From Micromonospora sp. U21 (GTDB taxonomy: Bacteria; Actinomycetota; Actinomycetes; Mycobacteriales; Micromonosporaceae): a stretch of 64,000 bases of DNA. How positions within the stretch are numbered: the first letter of the stretch is position 1; each line of letters opens with the position of its first letter. The position numbers and the translations under genes were made by a program. The stretch is from NCBI RefSeq assembly GCF_018070045.1, contig NZ_JAGPYK010000007.1, positions 248,001 to 312,000 of the forward strand, read 5' to 3'. The notes beneath the pieces were generated by a model. The model worked only from the letters and a program-made list of their open reading frames with translations, was not told the DNA's origin and did not search any database. Below, piece by piece: positions 9,250-17,486 of the stretch.

Positions 9250-9376
9250 TAAGTCTCGATCAGTGGCCGGACGCCGGTACGCGGGCCGTTCGCCAAGGGC
9301 GGACGCTCGGTGTTCGGCGGCGCAGTTGGGCGACTCGGCGTGGCGTCAGCTGCGCCGTTCACCACCTTCGCCGTGT

Positions 9377-9502
9377 CCTTTGCTCTGCTTCAACGGACGC
9401 AACAGTTACCGAACGCTCATCCCGCAGCCCTCACGGTCATATCCCTTGCTGCCGTAGCCGCTGTTCAGGGGCGGTGCTGCGTGGGGTTAAGCAGAGCAAA
9501 GG
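9377..9502. repeat. Inverted pair of a Micromonospora-type short repeat
   Basis: CCTTTGCTCTGCTT at 9377-9390 is repeated as its exact reverse complement at 9489-9502, with 98 bases between. The right copy extends to GTTAAGCAGAGCAAAGG and the left copy is nearly the same. The motif begins GTTAAG like the repeat pair found between kdpC and kdpD. It lies in the 407-base divergent region between the acyl-CoA dehydrogenase and TetR genes. No gene was found in that region; the rest holds the promoter and operator candidates listed separately. Confidence 0.55.
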
Positions 9503-9530
9503 GAGCGCGTGGGCCAGGCGAGGCCGGCAG

Positions 9531-9583
9531 TTACGTGACCCAGCGTAAGAACGCCAGCGGTCGGGCGCCGGTGACCCAACGTC
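9531..9583. promoter_or_regulatory. Candidate TetR operators upstream of the TetR gene
   Basis: TTACGTGACCCAGCGTAA (9531-9548) has perfect 5-base arms. A second copy of its core, GTGACCCAACGTC, follows at 9571-9583, 38 bases before the tetR start. A duplicated, partly palindromic motif next to a divergent tetR gene is typical of an autoregulatory operator. No binding data are available. Confidence 0.35.
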
Positions 9584-9620
9584 TAGGCCGACGTCCAGAG
9601 CTGCCGATAGGGTCGGGCAG

Positions 9621-10283
9621 ATGATTGTCGAGACGGCTCCGCGCCGCCGCCGGTTGGAGCCGGACGCCCGGCGCGGGCAGATCCTGGCCTGCGCGGTCCG
9701 GCTGTTCGGCGAACGCGCGTACCCGGATGTGTCGACCACCGACATCGCCCGCGAGGCGGGCGTGGCCCGGGGCCTGGTCAACCACTACTTCGGCACCAAG
9801 AAGGAGCTCTACCTGGAGGTCGTCCGGGTCATGGTGACCATCCCGGAGGTGGCCCTGGAGCGGCTGCCCAAGGGGGACCTGCGGTCCCGGGTCGACGCCA
9901 GCGTCTCCTGGTTCCTCGACGTGGTCTCCCGGCACAGCACTTCCTGGCTGGCCGCCGTCACCGCGCGCGGAATGGGCGGCGACGCCGACGTGGAGCGGGT
10001 GCTCGCCGAGGCCGAGGAGGTCGCCGCGGACCGGATGCTGGTCGCGGTCGGCCTGGCCGATCAGGCGGAACACCGCGAGGAGTTGCGCGGGATGGTCCGG
10101 GCCTACGGCGGGCTGGCCACCTCGACCGCGCGGGAATGGCTCCAGCGCGGCGCGCTGACCCGGGCCCAGGTGCATGTGCTGCTCACCATCACGCTGCTGG
10201 CGATCGTCGAGCAGGTCATCCCGGAGGCCATCGTGAGTGCCGGCGGCCAGGCTGGCGCGACGGAACCGGCTGGCGCGAGCTGA
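9621..10283 (+). CDS. TetR family regulator, probably of the beta-oxidation operon
   Basis: Transcriptional repressor of 220 residues. The N-terminal helix-turn-helix is clear (residues ~18-64: RGQILACAVRLFGERAY, then VSTTDIAREAGVARGLVNHYFGTKKELY). The remaining ~150 residues are the helical ligand-binding and dimerisation domain. It is divergent from the acyl-CoA dehydrogenase operon and separated from it by 407 bases with operator-like motifs. By analogy with other fatty-acid TetR proteins the ligand is likely an acyl-CoA; that is inference. The gene is convergent with the zinc-finger membrane protein gene, 21 bases away. Confidence 0.85.
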   Translation: MIVETAPRRRRLEPDARRGQILACAVRLFGERAYPDVSTTDIAREAGVARGLVNHYFGTKKELYLEVVRVMVTIPEVALERLPKGDLRSRVDASVSWFLDVVSRHSTSWLAAVTARGMGGDADVERVLAEAEEVAADRMLVAVGLADQAEHREELRGMVRAYGGLATSTAREWLQRGALTRAQVHVLLTITLLAIVEQVIPEAIVSAGGQAGATEPAGAS

Positions 10284-10304
10284 CCGGCCCTGACCGCCGG
10301 GGGC

Positions 10305-11057
10305 TCAGGCCGCGCGCCGGTCGGCGGCCTGCGCCGGGTACGGCTCGGAGCGGACCACCCGCAGCGGCCGGTCGATCTCGTCCGCACGGAACCGCCAGCG
10401 CGACGGCGCCGACTGCCGCTGCGGCGCGGGGCCTCCAGGGCGCAGCCAGGGCCGGGACAGCAACACGGTGATCAGGTAACCGCCCACCAGGAAGCCGTGG
10501 CTGACCAGCCGCTCGGCACCCACCGTGCCGGTGGCCAGGTCGTTGACCGAGAGCAGCAGCAACGTGCCGACGAACGCGCTGAGCATCGGCACGAGGCCGG
10601 CCGGCGGGCTGCGGCGCAACGCCACGAAGAGGAAGCCGGCACCCACCGCCACGTTCCACGCGGCCGACTCGTGCCACAGGTGCTGACCGGCCGGATGCAG
10701 GTGGTCGGCCGCCGCGCCCCGGCCCACCTGGGCCAGGCCGAGCACCAACTGCACCGCGCCGAGCAGCCCGAGCGCCGCGCGCAGCCCGGCGACCAACCGG
10801 CCCCGCCAGGCAGCGCCGGGCCGCCACCGCGACCGCCGAGCGGGTGGCGCGGCGACGGCGAGGATCGCGTCCGTCCGGTCGGGCGGTTCGGTGACCAATC
10901 GGGTACGCACCCGACGGGTCACCCCGGCCGCCACCGCGAACCAGACCCGGCACTCGGCGCACCTGTCGAAGTGCCGCTGCGCCGCCGCCCGTTCCTCGAC
11001 GGTCTCCTCGCCGTCCAACTGCGCGGAGAGGACCTCCCGCCACTGCTCACACCCCAT
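10305..11057 (-). CDS. Membrane protein with N-terminal zinc-finger (anti-sigma-like)
   Basis: Protein of 250 residues starting Met-Gly-Cys-Glu-Gln-Trp. Residues ~1-40 carry the zf-HC2 motif HFDRCAEC (His-x3-Cys-x2-Cys), typical of zinc-binding anti-sigma factors. The rest has about four hydrophobic segments (LRAALGLLGAVQLVLGLAQV, WNVAVGAGFLFVAL, LVPMLSAFVGTLLLLSV, LVSHGFLVGGYLITVLL). It shares this layout with predicted actinobacterial membrane proteins that often stand near ECF sigma factors, but no sigma gene is in the window. It is divergent from the methyltransferase gene by 72 bases. Its partner and target are unknown. Confidence 0.7.
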   Translation of the reverse strand: MGCEQWREVLSAQLDGEETVEERAAAQRHFDRCAECRVWFAVAAGVTRRVRTRLVTEPPDRTDAILAVAAPPARRSRWRPGAAWRGRLVAGLRAALGLLGAVQLVLGLAQVGRGAAADHLHPAGQHLWHESAAWNVAVGAGFLFVALRRSPPAGLVPMLSAFVGTLLLLSVNDLATGTVGAERLVSHGFLVGGYLITVLLSRPWLRPGGPAPQRQSAPSRWRFRADEIDRPLRVVRSEPYPAQAADRRAA

Positions 11058-11129
11058 GTACGGGTAGTCGGTCGGGCCCCCGCTCCAGTTCCCGGGGGCT
11101 GCGGCAGGTTGTGGAATACTCGCCGGATC

Positions 11130-12170
11130 ATGACGCGCTACGGCCTGCTGATCCTGCCCTCCACCAACCGGGTGTACGCCCGATCCGCCATCGACCTCAC
11201 CCGGGCCGAGCTGGAGATCTTCGGCCAGTCGGCGCTGGATGGCCGGATTGGCGACCTGGGCACGACGACGGTCGGCGGGGCCACCTACCTCACCTTCGCC
11301 GGTGACGGGTTGACCGAGCGGGACCTGGCCATGCTGGGCAACCTCTCCGCGGGGTACGCGCTGTTCGAGGTCGTCGGCGAGTTGCTGCGCCCGATCGAGT
11401 GGAGTCGCCTGGACCGCTACGACGACGACCTGATCACCATCCAGAAGTACCCGGGCAAGACCAACGAGCAGTTCACCAAGCTGCTGCTCAACGTCACGTT
11501 GCTCGCCTCCGACCGGGCCGCTGAGCTGACCAGCCGCCGGTTCCGGGTGCTCGACCCGCTCTGCGGTCGCGGCACCACCCTCAATCAGGCGCTCATGTAC
11601 GGCTTCGACGCCGCCGGGATGGACCGCGACCAGAAGGACGTCGAGGCGTACCGGGCGTTCATCACCACCTGGCTGAAGCAGAAGCGGATCAAGCACCGGG
11701 TGCTGGAGTCGGGGCCGGTGCGCCGGGAGCGCAAGGTCGTTGGTCGCCGGGTGCGGATCGAGCTGGCCCCCACACGCGAGGCGCACAAGGCCGGCGACCT
11801 CCAACTGCTCGACGTGGTCAACGCCGACACCACCCGCGCCAACGAGTTCTTCCGGCCGGAGACCTTCGACCTTGTCGTGGCGGACGCGCCGTACGGCGTC
11901 CAGCACGGCAGCCGTACGGCCGAGCACGGGCTGACCCGGGACCCGCTGGCGCTGCTCGCGGACGCCGCGCCGGTCTGGGCGCGGCTGCTGCGCCCCGGCG
12001 GGGCGCTCGGCATCTCCTGGAACACCCACGTCGCAGGCCGGGACGACGCGGCCGCGGCACTGGCCGCCGCCGGACTGACCGTGGTCGAGGCGGAGCCGTA
12101 CCGCGCGCTGCGGCACCGGGTGGACCAGTCGATCATGCGCGACGTGCTGGTGGCCCGCCGGCCGGCCTGA
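11130..12170 (+). CDS. TRM11/UPF0020-like nucleic acid methyltransferase
   Basis: SAM-dependent methyltransferase of 346 residues. The C-terminal half carries the Rossmann methyltransferase motifs: motif I in LDPLCGRGTTLNQALMYG and the catalytic motif IV as DAPYG, in FDLVVADAPYGVQHGS. This resembles the N2-guanine tRNA methyltransferase family (TRM11, UPF0020). The N-terminal ~130 residues are less conserved and probably bind RNA, though no THUMP domain is obvious. ATG at 11130 fits the start of similarity. The substrate (tRNA, rRNA or DNA) cannot be told from the sequence. Confidence 0.78.
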   Translation: MTRYGLLILPSTNRVYARSAIDLTRAELEIFGQSALDGRIGDLGTTTVGGATYLTFAGDGLTERDLAMLGNLSAGYALFEVVGELLRPIEWSRLDRYDDDLITIQKYPGKTNEQFTKLLLNVTLLASDRAAELTSRRFRVLDPLCGRGTTLNQALMYGFDAAGMDRDQKDVEAYRAFITTWLKQKRIKHRVLESGPVRRERKVVGRRVRIELAPTREAHKAGDLQLLDVVNADTTRANEFFRPETFDLVVADAPYGVQHGSRTAEHGLTRDPLALLADAAPVWARLLRPGGALGISWNTHVAGRDDAAAALAAAGLTVVEAEPYRALRHRVDQSIMRDVLVARRPA

Positions 12171-12479
12171 CCCCGGCCGCCGCACCCGTATCCGCGTCGG
12201 GTCGCACCCGTCGCGCCCGCGTCCCGGCAGTGCGCCCCACGCCAACCACGCCGCAGCGCACATCCGGGCCTGTTCGCGGCTTGCCTCCGGCCGGCTCCCT
12301 GAGCGATTTGTGCCGCATTTCACCTGCTCAGGGTGCGGGTGTGAAAGGCGCGTCAAGAAAAGGTTCGCCGCCGTCATGGTCGCGTTATGACCCCTGCCGT
12401 CGGGGAGGTGGCGGGGCTTTGATTGCCCGGCGCGACCGGGAGGCGGTCGCGACGAACCTTTCCGGTAAGAGGAGTCAGC
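12171..12479 (+). promoter_or_regulatory. kdp operon leader with inverted repeats
   Basis: This 309-base region has no gene. It holds a TTTCAC / GTGAAA imperfect dyad around 12319-12350, an AT-richer patch (GTCAAGAAAAGG) and a GGTC-GACC dyad around 12377-12390. A perfect 8-base hairpin, CGCGACCG / CGGTCGCG with loop GGAGG, lies at 12431-12451, 18 bases before the AGAGGAG ribosome binding site. One or more of the upstream dyads may be the KdpE site. A c-di-AMP (ydaO-type) riboswitch was looked for and not recognised. Confidence 0.35.
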
Positions 12480-12563
12480 GTGTCTGACGTGGTGTTCGTG
12501 GTCCTGACGGTGGCGCTGTTCGCAGTGCTCGCTTTGGTGGTACGGGCGGTGGAGAAGCTGTGA
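12480..12563 (+). CDS. 27-residue membrane peptide at the head of the kdp operon
   Basis: A short open frame starting GTG at 12480 encodes Met-Ser-Asp-Val-Val followed by one hydrophobic helix and a charged end (VRAVEKL). A good ribosome site (AGAGGAG) precedes it and its stop overlaps the GTG of kdpF (GTGA). It resembles KdpF in size and single-helix design but has a different sequence, so the operon encodes two such peptides. I infer a role in stabilising or tuning the Kdp complex; there is no direct evidence. Confidence 0.65.
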   Translation: MSDVVFVVLTVALFAVLALVVRAVEKL

Positions 12564-12649
12564 GTGCCGTCAACGCCGTGGGTCTCGTGCTCGCGATCGT
12601 CCTGGGCGCGTTCCTGGTGTTCGCCCTGCTGTTTCCGGAGCGCTTCTGA
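12560..12649 (+). CDS. kdpF: KdpF, small subunit of the K+-transporting ATPase
   Basis: Peptide of 29 residues with one membrane helix ([18 protein letters not shown]) ending Pro-Glu-Arg-Phe, the characteristic KdpF tail. It stabilises the KdpFABC complex in the membrane. It overlaps the upstream 27-residue peptide by four bases and kdpA by one base (TGATG), so all are read from one message. Confidence 0.88.
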   Translation: MSAVNAVGLVLAIVLGAFLVFALLFPERF

Positions 12650-14304
12650 TGACGATGACAACAGCGGGCGTCATCTTCGTGTTGACGCTGGTGGTGGCCC
12701 TGGTCGCCGTCCACAAGCCGTTCGGCGACTACATGTTCCGAGCGGTCTCCGGCACCCGGCAGTCCCGGGTCGAGCGGGGGATCTTCCGCCTGGTCGGAGT
12801 CAACCCGGCCGCCGAGCAGACCTGGGGCGTGTACGCCCGCAGCGTGCTGGCGTTCTCCGCGGTCTCGATCCTGTTCCTGTACCTGTTCCAGCGGGTGCAG
12901 AACCACCTCTGGTTGTCGCTGGGCTTCGACCCGGTGGTGCCGCACGGCGCCTGGAACACCGCCGTCTCGTTCGTGACCAACACCAACTGGCAGTCGTATT
13001 CGGGCGAGTCGACGATGGGTCACCTGGTGCAGATGGCCGGTCTGGCGGTGCAGAACTTCGTCTCGCCGGCGGTCGGCATCGCGGTGGCGATAGCGCTGGT
13101 GCGCGGCTTCGCCCGCAGCCGCACCGGGCAGCTCGGCAACTTCTGGGTCGACCTGACCCGGATCACGCTGCGGATCCTGCTGCCGATCGCGGTGCTCGGC
13201 ACCGTCGCGCTGATGGTCGGCGGGGTGGTGCAAAACCTGTCCGCCGGCACCGACGTGACCACGCTGACCGGCGGCACCCAGACCATCACCGGTGGTCCGG
13301 TCGCCAGCCAGGAAGTGATCAAGGAGCTGGGCACCAACGGTGGCGGCTTCTACAACGTCAACAGCGCCCACCCGTTCGAGAACCCCACCACCTGGACGAA
13401 CTGGCTGGAGATCTTCCTGATCTTCCTGATCCCGTTCAGCCTGCCCCGGGTCTTCGGCCGGATGGTCGGGCAGAACCGGCAGGGCTACGCGATCGCCGCG
13501 GTGATGGGGATCCTCGCGTTCGCCAGCGTGGTCATCACCAACGCCTTCGAGCTGGCCGGCCACGGCACGGTGCCGCAGGCGGTCGGCGCGGCGCTGGAGG
13601 GCAAGGAGGTGCGGTTCGACGTGTCGAACTCGGCCACCTTCGCCGCCGCCACCACGCTGACCTCGACCGGTGCGGTGAACTCGTTCCACGACTCGTTCAC
13701 CTCGCTCGGCGGCATGATGACGATGGTCAACATGATGCTCGGCGAGGTCGCCCCGGGCGGTACCGGTTCCGGTCTCTACGGCCTGCTCATCCTGGCCGTG
13801 ATCACAGTGTTCATCGCCGGACTGATGGTGGGCCGCACCCCGGAGTACCTGGGCAAGAAGATCGGCTCCCGCGAGATCAAGTTCGCCTCGCTCTACTTCC
13901 TGATCACGCCGATCCTGGTGCTGGTCGGCACGGCGGCCGCGTTCGCCACCGGCAACAACTCCACCGCGCTCAATGTCGGTCCGCACGGCCTCTCCGAGGT
14001 GCTGTACGCGTTCACCTCGGCCAGCAACAACAACGGGTCCGCCTTCGGCGGCATCACGGTGAACACCACCTGGTGGGACACCGCGCTCGGGTTGTGCATG
14101 CTGTTCGGCCGGTTCCTGCCGCTCATCTTCGTGCTCGCGTTGGCCGGCTCGCTGGCCCGCCAGGCACCCACCCCCGCGTCCGAGGGCACCCTGCCGACCC
14201 ACCGACCGCTGTTCATCGGCATGGTCGTCGGCGTCACGGTGGTCCTCGTCGCGCTGACCTTCCTGCCCGCGCTCGCGCTCGGCCCGCTGGCAGAGGGGCT
14301 CTGA
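12649..14304 (+). CDS. kdpA: KdpA, potassium-binding channel-like subunit
   Basis: Membrane protein of 551 residues, the usual KdpA length, with about ten transmembrane helices. The four selectivity-filter loops are recognisable: around [30 protein letters not shown], the loop before SLGGMMTM, and [12 protein letters not shown]. It binds K+ and passes it into the complex driven by KdpB. Translation is coupled to kdpF by a TGATG overlap, with kdpB starting five bases after its stop. Confidence 0.96.
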   Translation: MTMTTAGVIFVLTLVVALVAVHKPFGDYMFRAVSGTRQSRVERGIFRLVGVNPAAEQTWGVYARSVLAFSAVSILFLYLFQRVQNHLWLSLGFDPVVPHGAWNTAVSFVTNTNWQSYSGESTMGHLVQMAGLAVQNFVSPAVGIAVAIALVRGFARSRTGQLGNFWVDLTRITLRILLPIAVLGTVALMVGGVVQNLSAGTDVTTLTGGTQTITGGPVASQEVIKELGTNGGGFYNVNSAHPFENPTTWTNWLEIFLIFLIPFSLPRVFGRMVGQNRQGYAIAAVMGILAFASVVITNAFELAGHGTVPQAVGAALEGKEVRFDVSNSATFAAATTLTSTGAVNSFHDSFTSLGGMMTMVNMMLGEVAPGGTGSGLYGLLILAVITVFIAGLMVGRTPEYLGKKIGSREIKFASLYFLITPILVLVGTAAAFATGNNSTALNVGPHGLSEVLYAFTSASNNNGSAFGGITVNTTWWDTALGLCMLFGRFLPLIFVLALAGSLARQAPTPASEGTLPTHRPLFIGMVVGVTVVLVALTFLPALALGPLAEGL

Positions 14305-14309
14305 CCACC

Positions 14310-16526
14310 ATGAGGAACGAGGACATGTCCGTCACTCCCGTGACATTCGGGACCAGCGAGCAACCGACCGCCGGGGCCGACCAGGGCGACCGGGTCAGCG
14401 GCGGCCTGCTCGACCCCAAGCAGCTGATCCGTTCCCTGCCGGACGCCCTGCGCAAGCTCAACCCGACCACCCTGTGGCGCAACCCGGTGATGCTGATCGT
14501 CGAAGCCGGCGCGGCCTTCACCACCGTCCTGGCGGTGACCGACCCGTCGGTGTTCGCCTGGGCGATCACCATCTGGCTCTGGCTGACCGTGCTCTTCGCC
14601 AACCTGGCCGAAGCGGTCGCCGAGGGCCGGGGCAAGGCCCAGGCCGCGGCGCTGCGGCAGGCCAAGCGGGACACCATCGCCACCCGGCTGGTCGACTGGA
14701 CGCCGGGCGCCCGGGCCAACGCCTACCGCGACGAGGCGGTACCCGCGCCGGAGCTGCGCCAGGGCGACATCGTGCTGGTCGAGGCGGGCGGGATCATCCC
14801 CGGTGACGGCGACATCGTCGAGGGCATCGCCAGCGTCGACGAGTCGGCCATCACCGGCGAGTCCGCCCCGGTCATCCGAGAGTCCGGTGGCGACCGCAGC
14901 GCGGTCACCGGCGGCACCAGGGTGCTCTCCGACCGGATCGTCGTGAAGATCACCCAGAAGCCGGGGGAGAGCTTCATCGACCGGATGATCGCCCTGGTCG
15001 AGGGGGCCAACCGGCAGAAGACGCCGAACGAGATCGCGCTGAACATCCTGCTCGCCGCGCTCACGATCATCTTTCTGCTGGCCGTGGTCACCCTTCAGCC
15101 GCTGGCCATCTTCTCCAAGGCGTACCAGGCGGCCGCGCCGGACAGCGGCGCGATCACCGACTCCGGCGTCACCGGGGTGGTGCTGATCTCGTTGCTCGTC
15201 TGCCTGATCCCCACCACCATCGGCGCGCTGCTCTCCGCCATCGGCATCGCCGGCATGGACCGGCTGGTGCAGCGCAACGTCCTGGCCATGAGCGGCCGGG
15301 CCGTCGAGGCGGCCGGCGACGTCAACACCCTGCTGCTGGACAAGACCGGCACCATCACGCTGGGCAACCGGCAGGCCGCCGAGTTCGTACCGGTCGAAGG
15401 GGTGACCCCCGCGACCCTGGCCGACGCCGCGCAACTGTCCAGCCTGGCCGACGAGACCCCGGAGGGCCGCTCGGTGGTGGTGCTCGCCAAGAACGAGTTC
15501 GGGCTGCGCGAGCGTGAGCCCGGCGTGATGCCGCACGCCACCTTCGTACCGTTCACCGCGCAGACGCGGATGAGCGGCGTCGACATGATCCCGGACGCCA
15601 GCGTGGACGGCGGGACGGTCGAGACGGCGCGCCGGGTCCGCAAGGGCGCCGCGGCCGCGGTGATGAAGTGGGTCCGCGAGAACGGCGGCCACCCGACCGA
15701 GCAGGTCGGCGAGATCGTTGACGCGATCAGCGGCACCGGCGGCACCCCGCTGGTCGTCGCCGAGCACGTCGACGGTGAGCCCGCCCGCGCGCTGGGCGTC
15801 ATCCACCTCAAGGACGTCGTCAAGTCCGGCATGCGGGAGCGGTTCGACGAGATGCGCCGGATGGGCATCCGGACCGTGATGATCACCGGCGACAACCCGC
15901 GTACCGCGAAGGCGATCGCCGACGAGGCCGGGGTGGACGACTTCCTGGCCGAGGCGACGCCGGAGGACAAGCTCGTGTTGATCAAGCGGGAGCAGGAGGG
16001 TGGCCGGCTGGTCGCGATGACCGGTGACGGCACCAACGACGCGCCGGCGCTCGCGCAGGCCGACGTCGGGGTGGCGATGAACACCGGCACGTCGGCCGCG
16101 AAGGAGGCCGGCAACATGGTCGACCTCGACTCCGATCCGACCAAGCTGATCGAGATCGTGGAGATCGGCAAGCAGTTGCTGATCACCCGTGGCGCGCTGA
16201 CCACGTTCAGCATCGCCAACGACATCGCGAAGTACTTCGCGATCATCCCGGCCATGTTCGCCGGCCTCTACCCGAGCCTGGACGCGCTGAACATCATGCG
16301 GCTGTCCAGCCCGGAGTCGGCGATCCTGTCCGCGGTCATCTTCAACGCCCTGGTGATCATCGCGCTGATCCCGCTCGCCCTGCGGGGCGTGCGGTACCGG
16401 CCGGCCGCCGCGTCGAAGCTGCTCAGCCGCAACCTGCTGGTGTACGGGCTGGGCGGCATCATCGTGCCGTTCATCGGGATCAAGCTCATCGACCTGCTCA
16501 TCCAGTTCATCCCGGGGATTTCGTGA
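14310..16526 (+). CDS. kdpB: KdpB, P-type ATPase subunit
   Basis: P-type ATPase of 738 residues (from ATG 14310; a second ATG at 14325 is also possible). It carries the phosphorylation motif LLLDKTGT (Asp344), the actuator motif TGESAPV, the hinge [25 protein letters not shown], and about seven membrane helices. A ~45-residue hydrophilic N-terminal extension precedes the first helix. It hydrolyses ATP to drive high-affinity K+ uptake through KdpA and overlaps kdpC by one base. Confidence 0.96.
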   Translation: MRNEDMSVTPVTFGTSEQPTAGADQGDRVSGGLLDPKQLIRSLPDALRKLNPTTLWRNPVMLIVEAGAAFTTVLAVTDPSVFAWAITIWLWLTVLFANLAEAVAEGRGKAQAAALRQAKRDTIATRLVDWTPGARANAYRDEAVPAPELRQGDIVLVEAGGIIPGDGDIVEGIASVDESAITGESAPVIRESGGDRSAVTGGTRVLSDRIVVKITQKPGESFIDRMIALVEGANRQKTPNEIALNILLAALTIIFLLAVVTLQPLAIFSKAYQAAAPDSGAITDSGVTGVVLISLLVCLIPTTIGALLSAIGIAGMDRLVQRNVLAMSGRAVEAAGDVNTLLLDKTGTITLGNRQAAEFVPVEGVTPATLADAAQLSSLADETPEGRSVVVLAKNEFGLREREPGVMPHATFVPFTAQTRMSGVDMIPDASVDGGTVETARRVRKGAAAAVMKWVRENGGHPTEQVGEIVDAISGTGGTPLVVAEHVDGEPARALGVIHLKDVVKSGMRERFDEMRRMGIRTVMITGDNPRTAKAIADEAGVDDFLAEATPEDKLVLIKREQEGGRLVAMTGDGTNDAPALAQADVGVAMNTGTSAAKEAGNMVDLDSDPTKLIEIVEIGKQLLITRGALTTFSIANDIAKYFAIIPAMFAGLYPSLDALNIMRLSSPESAILSAVIFNALVIIALIPLALRGVRYRPAAASKLLSRNLLVYGLGGIIVPFIGIKLIDLLIQFIPGIS

Positions 16527-17407
16527 TGCGCCTACCCACCTGGATCGCCCAACACCTCGCCGCCCTGCGCGCCCTGCTCGTCTTCACGGTGCTGCTCGGG
16601 CTGGTCTACCCGCTGGCCCTGGTCGCCGTCGGCCAGCTGCCCGGCCTCAACCACAGGACCGACGGCTCGCTGATCGACGCCGGCGGTACGACGGTCGGCA
16701 GCTCACTGATCGGCCAGTCCTTCACCGACCGCGACGGCAACCCCGTCCCGCGTTACTTCCAGTCCCGCCCGTCGGCCGCCGGCGACGGCTACGACCCCAC
16801 CTCCACCTCGGCCAGCAACCTCGGCCCGGAGAGCGTGGTCGACACCATCGCCACCGACCCGGAGGAGTCCAGCGAGAGCCTGCTCACCCAGGTCTGCGGG
16901 CGCAGCAAGGAGGTCGGTGAGCTCAACGGCGTCGACGGCGGACGCCCCTTCTGCACCGCCGACGGGGTGGGCGCCGTGCTCGCGGTCTTCCGCGCGGACG
17001 GGCTGACCGGCCCCGTCATCCGGGTGGTCAGCGTCAACCAGGCCGCCCCGGCCACCCCGTTCCTCCCCTCGTACCAGGGAGTGCCGGTGGAGCTGGCCCA
17101 GCCCGGCGAGGACTACGTGGCCGCCGGTGCCGTGGTCACACCGATCCGCGGCAACGCCCCCGCCGACCCGGCCGTGCCCGCCGACGCGGTCACCGCCAGC
17201 GGCAGCGGCCTCGACCCACAGATCAGCCCGGCGTACGCCGAGCTGCAGCTGAACCGGGTCGCGCGCGAGCGCGGTGCGGACCCGGAAGCGGTCCGCCGGC
17301 TGGTGGCTGAGCACACCACCGGGCGGGGGCTCGGCTTCATGGGCGAGCCCGGGGTCAACGTGCTGGAGCTGAACATCGCGCTGGACGAGCGGTTCCCGGC
17401 CCGCTGA
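16526..17407 (+). CDS. kdpC: KdpC, with a long internal insertion
   Basis: Accessory subunit of 293 residues with one N-terminal membrane helix (ALLVFTVLLGLVYPLALVAV) and the usual SSLIGQSF and SGLDPQISPAYAELQ blocks. Typical KdpC is about 190 residues; here roughly 95 extra residues (about 110-205) lie between these conserved parts and include two cysteines (QVCGRS, PFCTAD) that could pair outside the membrane. ATG at 16526 overlaps the kdpB stop (TGATG); a GTG one codon earlier is possible. The role of the insertion is unknown. Confidence 0.92.
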   Translation: MRLPTWIAQHLAALRALLVFTVLLGLVYPLALVAVGQLPGLNHRTDGSLIDAGGTTVGSSLIGQSFTDRDGNPVPRYFQSRPSAAGDGYDPTSTSASNLGPESVVDTIATDPEESSESLLTQVCGRSKEVGELNGVDGGRPFCTADGVGAVLAVFRADGLTGPVIRVVSVNQAAPATPFLPSYQGVPVELAQPGEDYVAAGAVVTPIRGNAPADPAVPADAVTASGSGLDPQISPAYAELQLNRVARERGADPEAVRRLVAEHTTGRGLGFMGEPGVNVLELNIALDERFPAR

Positions 17408-17414
17408 CCGTGTT

Positions 17415-17462
17415 AGGAAGGGCCCCTTCACCCCCACCAGGCGTTAAGAAGGGGCCCTTCCT
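17415..17462. repeat. 15-bp inverted repeat between kdpC and kdpD
   Basis: AGGAAGGGCCCCTTC (17415-17429) and GAAGGGGCCCTTCCT (17448-17462) are exact reverse complements with an 18-base loop. Each arm belongs to a GTTA(A/G)GAAGGG(G)CCC motif of the type scattered through Micromonospora genomes. As RNA it forms a very stable hairpin that could reduce read-through from kdpFABC into kdpDE or act as a transcript stabiliser. Confidence 0.7.
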
Positions 17463-17486
17463 TTCTGATCGGAGAGGATGGTTTCC

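Noticed and set aside
12171..12479. A c-di-AMP (ydaO) riboswitch before kdp
   Set aside because: The conserved ydaO cores were not found; only simple dyads and a short hairpin are present.
12475..14202. Long minus-strand frame opposite kdpA
   Set aside because: Rich in Gln/His/Arg/Gly without any domain; a shadow of KdpA.
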